DNA of 64,000 nucleotides, taken from positions 7,626,001 to 7,690,000 of the forward strand of contig JAJGBQ010000001.1 of the NCBI GenBank assembly GCA_022457065.1. Reading direction: 5' to 3'. Source of the DNA: Curvularia sp. ZM96. Lineage: Eukaryota > Ascomycota > Dothideomycetes > Pleosporales > Pleosporaceae. The notes under the pieces were generated by a model. It was not told the origin of the DNA. It saw nothing but the letters and a program-made list of their open reading frames with translations, and ran no database searches. Below, piece after piece: positions 32,356 to 44,271 of the stretch; position 1 is the first letter of the stretch; every line of letters begins with the position of its first letter. A program made the translations under genes and the position numbers.

Positions 32356-35300
32356 GGAGACTGAAAAGGGCTACAGCGACCCAGTTATTTTGAAATGAAG
32401 AAGTGCCGAGGGTTGCAACTCGCAGATCGAGAGCTGGGCGCGCAATGCAGAAAGAGATGCACGCCCCATGACGAAGGGAGGGTCTATGTAGTAGTGTAAA
32501 CATACCAGGTCGTCAAGCGCAGACTGACACGTTGTGTGGGTCCTTTGACTCGAGACAACGGGGCAGTTAGCGTCGTGCTGGCAGCGACTGGGCTCGCCGA
32601 TGTACCCTTTGGGCGCGAGGGGGATTGGCTCTAGTTTGGTAAGCTACCGTCACAGAACATGGATGCCGCGTCGTCTGGCAGTGTGGGCTAATGCAAGGCA
32701 CGCTCGAGAAGGCAACGCCAGCGATCGTAAAATCGTCCCGTTGCTAAGAGAAATCGAGAGATTCAATATCGACGCGCTCAAATACTGCCGAGCGCATCAG
32801 GGATGGCGAGAAGGCTAGGACTCCAGCCAATCAGCGCTGTGGTAAGCCGAAGATTGCATGGGACGTGTGAGCTGTACCTCAGACCGTTCGAAACATTGTC
32901 AACGTGTTGGAAGATCCGGTCCGTTGGATAATCCGGTTAAAAAGGAACGAACGGCCACAACAAACTCAGACTGCGAGGCGCACACGGCGGGCGACATGTT
33001 TGTTTTCCGCCGCTGATGGCATGCGCAAGTACCTTTCTTCCACCGCCGCATTCGACGGGAGGCGGCAGGCGGCAGGCGGCAGATGCAATGCATATTGATT
33101 TCGTCCGACTGTGGCCGAAGTCGGTCGGCAATTCTATTTGGCCATTGCTCATACTAACTCTTGGGTGGTCGTCTCTGTGTTCAGTCTGACTGGGGGCGGT
33201 GGAGATGGGCGAGTTGGCCGCTCAACGACCGGGGGACACGTGCATGTGGACCTTTACGGTGCCATGCGGTGCCAACTGTCAATCCTCAACTGCTACCTGC
33301 GGTGTAGACCAAGCGCTAAGGGAACGGGTCGACGCTCCAAGCCGGCTGCCTCTTTTTGCTCAAATGAGAAAGGGTGGTTGCTCTGGTTGACGCTTCCTTG
33401 ACGCCATATCGATTGATGTTATCTGACTTCGCTTTCGCATCCTGAAGTTAGGTCCTTGGGAATGCCTTCAATTGGAATGGCCTGGCTCGTTGGCGTCCTG
33501 CCTGGACCGGATGTACATTACTCGGAAACCTGATAGGTAAGCCCACAGACCGCCCCTCGCAGACATGGATGGCATGACTGGTGTCGTTGGGGGGAGCAGG
33601 GGCACGGACTCTACTCCGCGATTAAGTGGTGTTGAACTCGAGGTTGGAGCGAAGCGTTCAGCTGCACTACTGCAGCCGAGCCAGCAAAGTTTGGATACAT
33701 GACGTATCGACAACTGGGAGAACTGGGTGGGTGGCCAGGGTTCTGCGAAGGGCTTGCGATGCCGAAATGCAGGGCATGGTTCCCCCGTGCTGATCGAGTG
33801 CTTGCTTTTTGCGCAATTGTCCGAGTGAACGTGTGAACGAGTGACTGTGGTCCCGTAGCAGTGCAATCCAAGGCGTGGGGTTGTGCTGGCACGTGAACAA
33901 CTGCCCACCACCTGCTTGGCGTTGCACACAGCCTAGCAAACACGACTGTGGCGCATCCTGCTCCTATACCACAGCTTACTCCTAGCACTCTTGCGGTCGA
34001 TACCAAATACTTAAGGCCACCCTGACCCACAGCAACGATCGTCCTCGCCAACATGCAGCTAGCGGCGACGCGACCAGACCTGGATATGAACATCCGTCCT
34101 GAACATGTCAAATACGGGTCGATATTGGAACCGGAACCCAGCCAATCATGCCATTGGAGGGCCTAGAAGCCCGCCAGAACCATTATGTGCAGCCGATGGC
34201 TAACATCCTACGTCATGAACACTGCTATCCCCGGATCGGCAGCAGTCGCAGCCGACAAAGTGCTGTTCCAGACCAAACTCGAGCGGAGAAGAGCGATTGA
34301 ATCGCTCAGGTTCGAGCCACGCCTGGTCCCTTCGCCCCTGAGCCTGTGTATGAGAGCTTATCACCGAGTTTTGCGGCACACATGGTTACGTGGTCTGCTA
34401 GTCAAACCTTTTTACTGCCCATAGGTCTCTTATTTTGACGATTCTTTGTATAAAAATAGCCATGTCCAGACTTGTGCGGCAACCCCGAAATCCATCTAGT
34501 CTTTAAGACTACCATTACGTACATTGTGGACAGCGAGTGAATCGAGGACGAGCCACTAACTATACAACACAGATATAAAAAAACTAGCCCAGAAACTATG
34601 CAAGGGAAAAGAGCATGAGTACAAGTAGCATAGTGACAATTCATCAAAGTTTGGCTGGGCACCTTAATACTAGTTGGGATCATTTGAATAAATAAGAAAA
34701 TGGAAATACACATTACTGTGCTGACGAATTTCGTAATACTTACATATACAGTTAATAGTAAATAATTCAACATGTTCGAGCAACGCTCAATCGGCAACGA
34801 ACCTTCCGCAGTGTGCACATCTCGAATCTTTGGGGCGCCAACAATGGTGCTTCTGCCTTCTCAAATTCTATTCGATCTTTGTACTCTAAAATATTATCCC
34901 TTTCTAATTTTATATATGTACATGAATGTCCGCACCATCCGACTTATAAATTCCTGCAGTGTTATAATGCGCACTTGAAAGGATGGCAGAACACACATAT
35001 TCCAGTCACACACGCCACCCCTTGGAAAGTAAACATCCTTGACGTGAGCAAGCATTGACCTCATCTGCCATAATGGACGACAGGTAGCTTTCAGGGTCAC
35101 CATCTTTGGGTCCGCCACCCGCTCTGCGCCATCCACAAACTTTAATTTCTACGCTTAATACTTTCTTTTTCTCGGGTTCGTATGCTTCCAAAGCTTCTAG
35201 AAGAAAGACCAGGAACGCGTATGCATACGTGCGGACATGGCCGAGTGAGTTGATCTGTGGCAAACAAGAAAAGGAATGAGTGAAACAGCGTTAGAGCGTT

Positions 35301-36935
35301 CCAAGGACCAAGGCTGTAAGAACAAAATAGAAACAGCACGTTGCCACATACAGTCTACCATTTTCTCGACACCATGGCAGTCAGTTGCCTTCTTAGCTAT
35401 CAAAATGTGCCTGGGAGGAAGGAGGTGCATATGTGTATTTCCTAAATTTCATGAGCTTAGACCGCCTGGTCTGCACAGACAGCTCTTCTATACCTGCGCT
35501 TACGCCCGTATAGCTAATCACCTATATTACAACATGTCAAAATTATATATTCCTAATAGTTTTACCCTATTCATAGTATAATTCTATACCATAAACAAGC
35601 CATTTGCCCAACACTGCTAGCGTGGTTCATCACTCACCTTCCCTTTCACTGCTAAAAAATGGGCAAAAAAAATCAACCAATCCGCCTCTCAGCATCTGTT
35701 GCTCCAACGGCCGTCCGCAGATTCGAACGACCGCCCTCCTAGCTTTGCAACCCTATTGTTATATGACACTAGGTGGGGTATAAGTTGATCCCTATAATCC
35801 CGTTAGCAGTCTCAAGTTCTAATGTTTGGTGCCCACCTAGTGTCATGCTAGGAGCCCACCCGACCGCTGAGAGGGAGGATTGGTTGATGGAATGAGGGGA
35901 AATATTGTAATATTTATGCTTGCAATTATTAGCAAACACTGTGCTGCCGACTTCGGTCCAGCAACGACCAGTCACTGCAAACGACCCTGGCAGTGCTACC
36001 CGTGATATCTTACATATGTCTCAATTCCGAGCGTACGCAAAATCCAATAACAGTTGCCCCAGAACTGTTGCAGTTTGAATTCCCAGCGCGCATATTCAGC
36101 GAGGATTTTGTTTGCCGCCTATAGACTTCAGCACGGTTCGCACTTGATTTCGTGTATAGCGGCTCGACATACTTGCGTACTACGAAACAATCCTGACGCA
36201 AGCCCTCACCTATCCAATTGCTCTTTTGCTCGAGGCTTGTAGCACCTAGCAATTCGGCATAGTCAAAAGAGACGAATCCAGGCGGAAAGGTGACATATAT
36301 TCCGTTGTAGCTGCCGAAGGACCAAGAGATGGATGTGCACGTATATTATTTCTACAACATAATTCGTGATTGATGTATGAGAATACAGCATATGGGTATC
36401 AACAAGGCTTGGGAGGAAAGGGATATGGAAAGCTAGGGAAGGTAGTCACCAGGCATGTGTCAAGTCTCAATACATACCTTTTACCCCTAATGAAAATGGG
36501 ATGAAGTTTTTTGCGAATGATTTGTCGATTACAACTACAGAAGAGGAGCATTGGTAGTTGCTGAGTTGGTCCTAGTGCATGCGTACACAGAGAAGCGGTC
36601 CTGGCTTAGGTACTAGGCTCCTCTATCGGGCCAGGGGTCTATGACAGTACATGTATGAGATGTAGCTACTGTAATGTAGGCGTACAAGGACATGCACAGT
36701 TGCAAACCATCACAGCAAGACATGGCAAACACTGGGACTGGAAGATGATGTCTATTGGCGTGAGGGGTCACTCAAAGCCATAATGGCACACCACTATATC
36801 TGCATCGTGATATCGTCGCTTTCCATGCGTATGAAAGTGCAGAAGAGAGAATAATCGAGAAGTCCGAGAAACCACGCCGTTGACCATCCGTATCCCATGT
36901 TGCCAGCCCACAAATCCGAACCACCTCTGCAACGT
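32356..36935. other. Long gene-free interval between LOV-RGS and RPL21
   Basis: 4.6 kb with no supportable protein gene. The left 800 bases, GC-rich with GCAGGCGGCA-type repeats near 33060-33080, suit the promoter and leader of the LOV-RGS gene. From about 34400 rightward the DNA is distinctly AT-rich. A palindromic MITE-like repeat lies at 35671-35889. Short open frames throughout have no domain and poor coding character. Confidence 0.5.
35671..35889. repeat. Palindromic MITE-like element
   Basis: Two inverted-repeat pairs nest around a central loop. The outer arms, TCAACCAATCCGCCTCTCAGC at 35673-35693 and its near-complement at 35866-35887, differ by a small indel. The inner arms at 35764-35777 and 35832-35845 (TGACACTAGGTGGG and complement) are perfect over 14 bases. 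A CTCCTAGC block is also mirrored between them. The left arm has about 50 extra bases. Coding capacity is nil. This is the structure of a non-autonomous inverted-repeat transposon or a fold-back element. I found no clear target-site duplication. Confidence 0.5.
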
Positions 36936-37554
36936 TTAGATGTAGGTCTCGTAAGGTACGGGTGTGATGTTCTCTGGCTTGTTGTCCTTCAGGCTGACGA
37001 CACGCTCGCCGCGGGGCATGGCGGGCATGCGCTTCATGAGCTGGGGCTCGCCAGTCTCCTTGGCCTTTTGTTGCTTGGCGAAGTTGAGCTTGACGCGCTT
37101 GAGGAAGTCCTCTCGTGAGCGCGAGTGGCGGACGTGCTCGATGCGGACGTTGATGCGCTTCTCGAGGTATCGGTTGCCGACCTGCTTCTGGAGGATGACA
37201 CCGACTGCCGACTTGGTGACGTTGTAGACGATACCGGTCTTGCCGTGGTAGACCTTGTAGGGCATACCCTTCTGGACCGCACCTGCGCAAAATCATAAGT
37301 CCTCCGCCTCCAATGCTTCTCGCTGGGTTGAACAGGGTTTCGTACCGTTGGCAACGACATCGACGATATCACCGACCTTGTACTGCTTGAGGTAGGTCGA
37401 GAGAGGGATCATACCCTTCTTCTTGAAGTCCCTCGAGAATCTAGCCCAGTGTCAGTCCATGTCGTCGTCGCCATCGCATTGCGACCAGCGTAATTTTTCG
37501 GGATGCAACGTACGCATAGCGCGTACCCGCGCGAAGACCGGCTGCGTGACCCAT
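36936..37554 (-). CDS. RPL21: 60S ribosomal protein L21 (eL21)
   Basis: Large-subunit ribosomal protein. Three exons: 37554-37514, 37440-37346 and 37282-36936, with introns of 73 and 63 nt; 160 aa, the same length as in yeast. The spliced start MGHAAGLRAGTRYAFSRDF is diagnostic, followed by GMIPLSTYLKQYKVGDIVD, then GMPYKVYHGKTGIVYNVTK and IRVEHVRHSRSRE-type sequence (here NVRIEHVRHSRSREDFLKRV). The introns fall near the 5' end as usual for fungal ribosomal-protein genes. It shares a 577-base upstream region with the divergent S9 gene. Confidence 0.96.
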
Positions 37555-38131
37555 TGTGAATGTGTTGGGGGTGGTTGTATGTGCGGCGAGGTGAGGTTCG
37601 AAAGTTCAACGATTGTATTTTTGCAGGCCTGTGTGGGAAGCGGTTGCCGCAAATGCCAAGCGTCCGTGCACATCGCTAGTCCGGTCTGCCAACCATCGAG
37701 GACATGAATGTTGGCTGCGCGCATGTGGCTGCAGTTGTATGAGTGTAGATTTACTGATGCATGGCAAGACGCTGTTTCAGAGTAAAGGTCTTTGTGACAT
37801 GAATTCCCAGAGCCATTTGTGCTGGTCTGGATCAACTGGTCTGCACTGCCGAGGATAAACGTGATGAAATGCATTTTCTTTCGCTGAGTATCAAGAAGGA
37901 CTATAAAAACAACTGCCATAAACACATGCACTCTCGCTATCATAATCAATCGACATGGAGATTCTGGCCTTGTCCATAAAGCATGTGGTGCTAGAGTAGT
38001 ACGGGCGGCGCTCTGCGTAGTTGCTCCGAAGCGAAACGGAAAACGTCCGTGCGCCCACCACATCACTTGGCGTCCTTCGAAATTCACGTTCCTCGTCCGC
38101 CCACGACTTCTCTCCTCCATCGACAACCACA
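37555..38131. promoter_or_regulatory. Bidirectional ribosomal-protein promoter (RPL21 / RPS9)
   Basis: The 577 bases between two divergent ribosomal-protein start codons. An A/T-rich CTATAAAAAC element lies near 37903-37912. Co-ordinate control of both genes from one region is likely but inferred. Specific factor sites were not identified. Confidence 0.6.
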
Positions 38132-38917
38132 ATGGCGCCCCGCTCCTACTCCAAGACGTACAGCGTCCCCCGTCGTCCTTTCGAGTCCGCTCGTCTGTAT
38201 GTGATTCCCCATGGCCACTGAGCGAGAGCGTGCTCCGCTTATGTCTGGGACACTGGTTAATTTCTGGCTAGGGATACTGAGCTGAAGCTCGTCGGCGAGT
38301 ATGGTCTCCGCAACAAGCGCGAGGTCTGGCGAGTCCAGTTGACTCTGTCCAAGATCCGTCGTGCCGCTCGGTGAGTACTCATCAATTGCGCGCTCTGCAC
38401 GCGATACGAAATTTCGGAAAAAGCGACAAAGGCTAACTTTTGGCAGTTCGCTTCTTACTCTTGACGAGAAGGACCCCAAGCGCCTCTTCGAGGGTAACGC
38501 TCTCATTCGCCGTCTCGTCCGTGTCGGTGTCCTCGACGAGTCCCGCATGAAGCTCGATTACGTCTTGGCCCTCAAGATTGAGGACTTCTTGGAGCGCCGT
38601 CTCCAGACCTGCGTCTACAAGCTCGGTCTCGCCAAGTCCATCCACCACGCTCGTGTTCTCATCCGCCAGCGCCACATCCGGTATGTCTTTGCTGCCGACT
38701 ACCACTGAGAAAATCGCACGACTAACAAGGTCACAGTGTCGGAAAGCAGATCGTCAACGTTCCCTCCTTCATGGTCCGCCTCGACTCCCAGAAGCACATT
38801 GACTTCGCTCTGACCTCGCCATTCGGTGGCGGCCGTCCCGGCCGTGTCAGGAGGAAGAAGGCCAAGGCCGCCGAGAAGGGTGGTGACGACGATGCCGGCG
38901 AGGAGGACGAGGAGTAA
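38132..38917 (+). CDS. RPS9: 40S ribosomal protein S9 (uS4)
   Basis: Small-subunit protein that binds 18S rRNA and contributes to decoding fidelity. Four exons: 38132-38196, 38272-38370, 38447-38680 and 38737-38917; all junctions are phase 2 and GT-AG; 192 aa. MAPRSYSKTYSVPRRPFESARL, then ELKLVGEYGLRNKREVWRVQ and the S4 RNA-binding domain ([40 protein letters not shown]) identify it beyond doubt. The tail is Lys-rich then strongly acidic. Divergent from RPL21. Confidence 0.97.
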
Positions 38918-39444
38918 ACTTTACGCCAAAAAGAATGATTCATGGATGATCGGCGTTGGGCATGACGGGATGAATCTCTCTGACAGGTTATCCTGTCCTG
39001 GAATGCACTATGTCTCTTGCGGGTCTCGGCTGGCAGACGATCTACATACATACCCTGTAGTCTCTGCCCAAAATATTCAATTGCCATTGTCCGCTGCTGT
39101 TCGCTTGATATGTTGTGTGATGTCGTGCTTGGTCTGGACTTGGATAAGGTACTGTTGCAATGGGTTTTTCTTGCTTTGAGCGCTTGCATTCTACTACCAA
39201 TGTCTGTGCTGGGCATTTTTCCCCCATCCTTGGGCCCCAGTGCGGATGCTATTTGCGGTATATCTTACTAAATATGATTTTACCATTCGATAAGCGAATA
39301 TCTATACCGTTACAGCATCTGTCCAGGGATTCGTTACAACAGGGTATATAGACTTGGAGTATGCAGTGTACATGAAAATTGCATTCTACAAGCGTAATTC
39401 ACATGGAGAAATACATCATGATCAAAAAAGCCCTTTTCTACTTT
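38918..39444. other. Convergent intergenic region, RPS9 and aldolase 3' ends
   Basis: About 530 bases of 3'-UTR-type sequence between converging genes, with AT-rich stretches near 39260-39320. No gene seen. Confidence 0.45.
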
Positions 39445-40710
39445 CTAATACGTCGAGTCATCTGTATACAGCCTCGTGACAGGACTCGGTCTCCTGTCTT
39501 CACTTGCCGTCAGCCCAGCAGCCACTTTCTCCTGGCCCACCTTTGCGCGCGCCTCCTGCATAATCCACAGTCCGCTGCTGGTACCCAGTCTGGTGGCGCC
39601 GGCCTCTAGCATCTTAACGGCAGTATCGAGTTCCCGTACGCCACCGCTCGCCTTGACTTCCATCTGGCGCTTGCCAATGCCCTTGGCAGCAAGGTGCTCT
39701 GCGGCGCCGACCATGAGCTGGACGTTGGGCAGCGTGGCGCCAGGCCCGTTGAAGCCCGTTGACGTCTTGATGAAGTCGAAGGAGGCGGCGGCAGCAAGGT
39801 GCGAGGCTGCGAGGATTTGGGCGGGTGTCAGCTGCGAGGTTTCGAGGATGAGTTTGAGTGTTGTAGTGGGGCAGAGAGAGCGGATTGTGGCGAGTTCCCT
39901 GTATATAGCGCTGTAGTCTGGTATCTCTTCACTTGCAGCGGTAGTAGCAGCAGCGTTCTTGGCCGTGTTGGCAGCCGTGATGCTGTCAATGGCGGAGTCT
40001 CTAGAGCTAAGGGCGACAGGTTCCCGGCGGTTGTGCTTTGTGAGCAGCGAGTGGTTGAGTACAACGTCGAGTTCAGCTGCGCCTGCTGCCACGGCAGCAC
40101 GTGCTTCGCGGCATTTGGAGTATGTGTCCTGGGTGCCCTCGTGGAAACCGACAACGCAGGCGACGAGGACATCACTGCCTTTGAGATTGGACACACAGCG
40201 CTGTACCCAGTTCAGACGCACGCAGACGGACTGTTAGTCAAGGCATTTGTTAGTTCAACTTTCTTGAATCATTCTGTTCGCATGGCAGAGTCATAAGACG
40301 AGACGATGCAAAACACCAAGAAAACATACCTTGAATCCCTCTGTCCTAGCCTCACTACACAGCCCATCTATCGCCGAACTAGTCGCATCCAGCTTCAACA
40401 CCGTGTGGTCAATCGTCTTTGCCAGCTCCTTCAGCGCCTCCTCTCCATTGCGCATCCGCGGTCCCTCGTAAACCTTGCTTGCGCGTACCCCGCTCTCCAC
40501 CTCCTTTAGCACATGCTTAGTCGTCTCGTCAATCTGCGCCTGCCACTCGTCATTCGTATACCGATCCGTCATCAGTTTGATTGGTGACTGCTCGTCGTTG
40601 TCAAGATCCGGGTTAGCGGCCAGGAACCCACGGATCAGCACTTCGGATTCTGTGAGGGGAATGGGGTGGGGGTCTGCTGCTGCGGCTCCGGTTCCCGCTG
40701 AAGACGACAT
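39445..40710 (-). CDS. Deoxyribose-phosphate aldolase
   Basis: Cleaves 2-deoxyribose 5-phosphate to glyceraldehyde 3-phosphate and acetaldehyde, the last step of deoxynucleoside breakdown (EC 4.1.2.4, DeoC family). Exons 40710-40330 and 40230-39445 with a 99-nt intron; 388 aa. Class I aldolase hallmarks are present: IDHTVLKLDATSSAIDGLC, VACVVGFHEG, ELDVVLNH, FIKTSTGF with the Schiff-base lysine near residue 282, and MEVKASGGVREL. It is longer than the roughly 220-260 aa bacterial enzyme, with an N-terminal extension of about 90 residues and an Ala/Ser/Thr-rich insertion near residues 205-228. Both look like loops, and the catalytic core is intact. The start is the first ATG of the frame (MSSSAGTG). 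Confidence 0.95.
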
Positions 40711-41663
40711 GGTGGATGCTTTAAGAGGCGGACGTATTTATTGATTTTTCCCTTTGCTGTCCAAGAAGATGATTTGATTTTTCTAATTTAGTGCCCCTTT
40801 TGGATCGTGTGTTGCGCAATACGGAATAGTTGGCCAGAGCTGGGAAAACGATGGGTGACGATGACGTGAGGTGGCTTTTGTCCGCGAGTCGTGGATGCAA
40901 TCAAGGAGTTGGTCTACGCTAACACAAGATTGTTGCGAGTATGTCTTGGTGGAGGCAGGGCCGACGACTATTAATGTGTTTTACATTTGTAGCGGAGGTC
41001 GGCGTTTTGCTTGTCATGTGTATGAGTTGGGATGGGTCTCGACCGGGATTCCCCACTTCGAGAGTAGAAATGTGCAGCCCAGGACGACGTCCTTCTGTTC
41101 TGGGTATAATGTGGACACTCGCCACAGCAGCTAGCTACCCCCCAGAATCATAAAAATTGCTTGGAATTTCGCAGTTCGTAGTTGGTGGATGCGACAACAG
41201 TCACGGCTTCACATGTGCATTTCAGTAATGTCAGCAAGCAAAGATGATTTTCTTCACAAAAAGCAATTCACCTGTTATGACGAGTATGAAACGAGTGTGA
41301 GGATTTGACGTTTTGATTTACAAGGGACCGCTAGCATGCGTAGGTATCCTCGATTGCAAACCGGTCCTCACCTTGGACGACTGATCCAAAGGCTCTGAGA
41401 TGCCATCTCTCCTCCCACATGCATGTACATGAAAGCTGAAAGACCATGCCGAACAAAAAGGAAATAGATTCGAGGAAAAGGGTGGTCCATGAGCGCTGAG
41501 ATATCCGGAACTCCCGTTTTTGTTGACTTTTGTATTGACTCGAGTCGAAAGATCCCTCTTCTATCCTGCGGTCGAGCCGATCGGCGCCAACGAGATCTAC
41601 ACCCTATGCCATGATAGTCGTCATCGTAACCCATCAATCCCCGCTGTCACTACAACGAGTCGC
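40711..41663. other. Intergenic region, aldolase promoter and RPS27 3' side
   Basis: About 950 bases between two minus-strand genes. The first 200 bases are T/A-rich and suit the aldolase promoter. No gene or repeat was recognised. Confidence 0.45.
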
Positions 41664-42196
41664 TTACTTCCTTCGGAAAGAGCAGCCCTCGGTCAACCGC
41701 GCCTTGCCACCAGTGGGCTGGCACCTGTGAATGCATTAGCCCTTGTCCTGATCTTGTACCATGTTGTCCCCAGAAAAAAAAACTTACAGGACCTGCGAGC
41801 AGCCCTGGCAGACGACGACTGTGTTGGCGTGCGAGAAGACGGTGGTGATGGTGAAGCATCCGGGGCACTTGACGTCCATGAAGAAGGAGCGGGGAGCAGG
41901 CACGAGAGTCTTGAGCTTGTGCTTGCGGGCCTCACTGAATGGCTTGTTAGTCGCTGGGCGAAGTCGACAAGGCAGGTCTGAGTACGTACGCGGCCGGGGA
42001 GGGGTTGAGAAGGTCAACTGCGAGAACCTGAATAACTGTCAGCCCGTATTCTTGCTTCCTATCGCATCTTCGCAGCGCTGCGTGGCCAGAGGTTGCGAAT
42101 TGAACGCATGTGGCGAACTCTTCGACAGTCTCGTGTGCCTGCACACTAGCCCCTCGCAGGCGCTCCGCAAGACTTTCGCAAGGTCAAACTCACCAT
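41664..42196 (-). CDS. RPS27: 40S ribosomal protein S27 (eS27)
   Basis: Zinc-binding small-subunit ribosomal protein. Four coding exons: 42196-42194 (the ATG alone), 42027-41990, 41934-41788 and 41724-41664; 82 aa, the standard length. After the isolated start codon the sequence reads VLAVDLLNPSPA, then EARKHKLKTLVPAPRSFFMD, VKCPGCFTITTVFSHANTVVVC, QGCSQVLCQPTGGKARLTEG and CSFRRK. The four zinc cysteines are in CPGC and CQGC. The first intron begins directly after the ATG (GTGAGT) and ends TTCAG. Reading that donor as sense would give MVSLTLRKS, which does not fit the family. Confidence 0.95.
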
Positions 42197-43396
42197 ATTG
42201 ACGGTTTGTGGAGAGTCTTGAACTGGTTGTTGATCGCCGGTGGCTTGAAGTCGATGGATTGGGCGCGAGAGTCGAGGACGCGGACGGCTTGTAGAGGAGG
42301 AGAGGGTGTGCAAAACCAATGTGGGCGGGCCTTGCCTGGTTAGCCGACGCGCTAACACAGGCGTCCGTGCACCAAACACTTTTCACCGGCGGCGAAACGT
42401 GAGGTACATTATGAACACAACTATACATGGATATGTTTGTATTTGTTTATTTGTACATGTGCGTACTGTCATGGAAATGTTTGTGCTTAAGCACGCAGAG
42501 CAGCCATTTGCAGCAGGAACAGGAAAGTCCGGCTGGTCCCCAAGAAGCGCCAAACTGCATTCGCACGTGAGAAGTACAGTAGTAGCTCATGGAGAATAGT
42601 GTTTCTAAAGACGCCGTATGAGCTCATGAGTTGTCTGCGAATAGTCACCCTCGATGACGGTGCTTCCCCGCCTTAAAGTCGCAGATTTCACGTGAACGCG
42701 CATGCGAGCGTCATCCAGCCTGCAACACCTCGCAGAGTGCGTCTGAATAGATATATAATGGATGTGCATGTTAGGACAAGGACGAGAACAGCATAGGGCT
42801 GCAGCTGGATTGGCATTGGGCCCATCCAACATGTCGAGAGTTTCCTATACCCTCAATTCGTGCCAAACTGTAATTCACCAATGAGAAGCACAAAAGAGGC
42901 CGTTGACAGAAGTCGGACCGACTCAGGGACACAGTATCCAACCACAGGTCTTGATGACAAGCTGTCAATTTGGATATATGAGTGGCCAGAAGTCGTGCCG
43001 TATGTACTGTATGTAAACTGTGACCACGTGTATTGCAACCCGCTACCAGTAAGCAAACCAAGACATTCAAGCTCCCACGTTAGCCCCTCCCAGGAAGATC
43101 ACATGCTCTCGAGGTAAAAAAGTTCGGGAGACTATGTTGTTGGCGCTAAAGTGCGAGGTATTACCCCAACTGACTGGCTGGAGGAGTCCCTTACCCCACT
43201 TAGCGTGTCTTGTGTACTTGGTCGTGGGAAAACTCCGGGGAAATGTGGATGTGGATGTGTGTGGCTGTTGGGTATAAGTAACGACGAGTGAAGACTGCAG
43301 TGCTGCTTGAGAAGGACCTTATCTTGAATTCAACCAAATTTACTTGTTGTTCTCTTAAAAGACTACGAAAACTGGTTTTACGAAAGAGCCGCAAAC
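42197..43396. promoter_or_regulatory. Divergent upstream region of RPS27 and the acetyltransferase gene
   Basis: 1.2 kb between diverging genes. A TATAAG element near 43272 lies about 125 bases upstream of the acetyltransferase ATG. No gene was recognised. Confidence 0.45.
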
Positions 43397-44271
43397 ATGG
43401 CAGCCAAAGAGAAAAATACGCAAGAGATAGAAAAGGCGAAGAAGCTTAACCACGTACCATGGTGCGAGGAGTACGAGAAGATGATTTCAGGAATGCTGTA
43501 TGTGTGCAGCTCTTTCTTCAATCCAACGTTGTTTTGCCTTTCTGTTTAGGACAGTAGACATTCTGTTAGAGGTTTACTTTGCAAACTACCTTTCTCCACT
43601 CCGAATATCAACACCGTCGGGCTCTGTCACAACCCTTTTAAACAAACAAAACAATCACTGACCCCAGCAGCTACAACGCCTTCACGCCCGACCTCAACGC
43701 CGCACGGTACAAAGCCCGCGCCTTCGCCCACAAATACAACACGTGGTTCCCGCCCGCAGACTCGACCGATCCCACCAAAGGCTTCGACATTCTCGCCTCT
43801 GAGCGCCTGAAAATGCTCAAGGACATCATCGGCCACGTCGGCGACGATGAAGTCTTCATCGAACCCCCCTTCAACATCGACTACGGCTGCAACATCTCGC
43901 TCGGCCCCCGGTTCTACGCAAACTTCAACCTCACCATCCTCGACTGCGCAACCGTCACCATTGGCGCACGCTGCATGTTCGGTCCCAACGTGTCCATTTT
44001 TGCAGCCACCCATGAGACCGACGTCAAAAGCCGGCGTGAGAATATCGAATATGCGAAGCCAGTGGTGGTGGGGGATGATTGTTGGGTAGGTGGTAATGTG
44101 GTGATTTTGCCAGGAGTGAGGATAGGGAGGGGGGTTACGGTCGGGGCGATGAGTGTGGTGACGAAGGATGTACCGGATTTCTGTGTGGTAATGGGTCAGC
44201 CGGCGAGGGTGGTGAAGAGAGTTGAGGAGGTGGAGAGGATGGAAGGGGATTTGGTACAAGGGTCGGCGTAA
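43397..44271 (+). CDS. Maltose/galactoside O-acetyltransferase-like enzyme (NodL/LacA/Maa family)
   Basis: Trimeric left-handed beta-helix acetyltransferase that uses acetyl-CoA to acetylate a sugar hydroxyl. Exons 43397-43497 and 43671-44271 with a 173-nt intron; 233 aa. The N-terminal Mac domain spans the junction (WCEEYEKMISGML then YNAFTPDLNAARYKARAFAHKYN). Hexapeptide repeats run from about residue 110 (PPFNIDYGCNISLGPRFYANFN, VTIGARCMFGPNVSIF) with the catalytic histidine in AATHETD, then GDDCWVGGNVVILPGVRIGRG, GAMSVVTKDVPD and GQPARVVKR. The acceptor is a CAGCAG tandem (43667 or 43670). Both keep frame and differ by one serine; the distal one fits the family better. The natural substrate in fungi is not established. 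Confidence 0.93.

Noticed and set aside
35715..35745. tRNA B-box-like sequence (GTTCGAATC on the minus strand)
   Set aside because: No complementary T-stem, no acceptor stem and no anticodon arm around it; it lies inside the palindromic repeat.
36772..37372. Long frames overlapping RPL21 in other phases
   Set aside because: Shadows of the ribosomal-protein exons caused by biased codon use.
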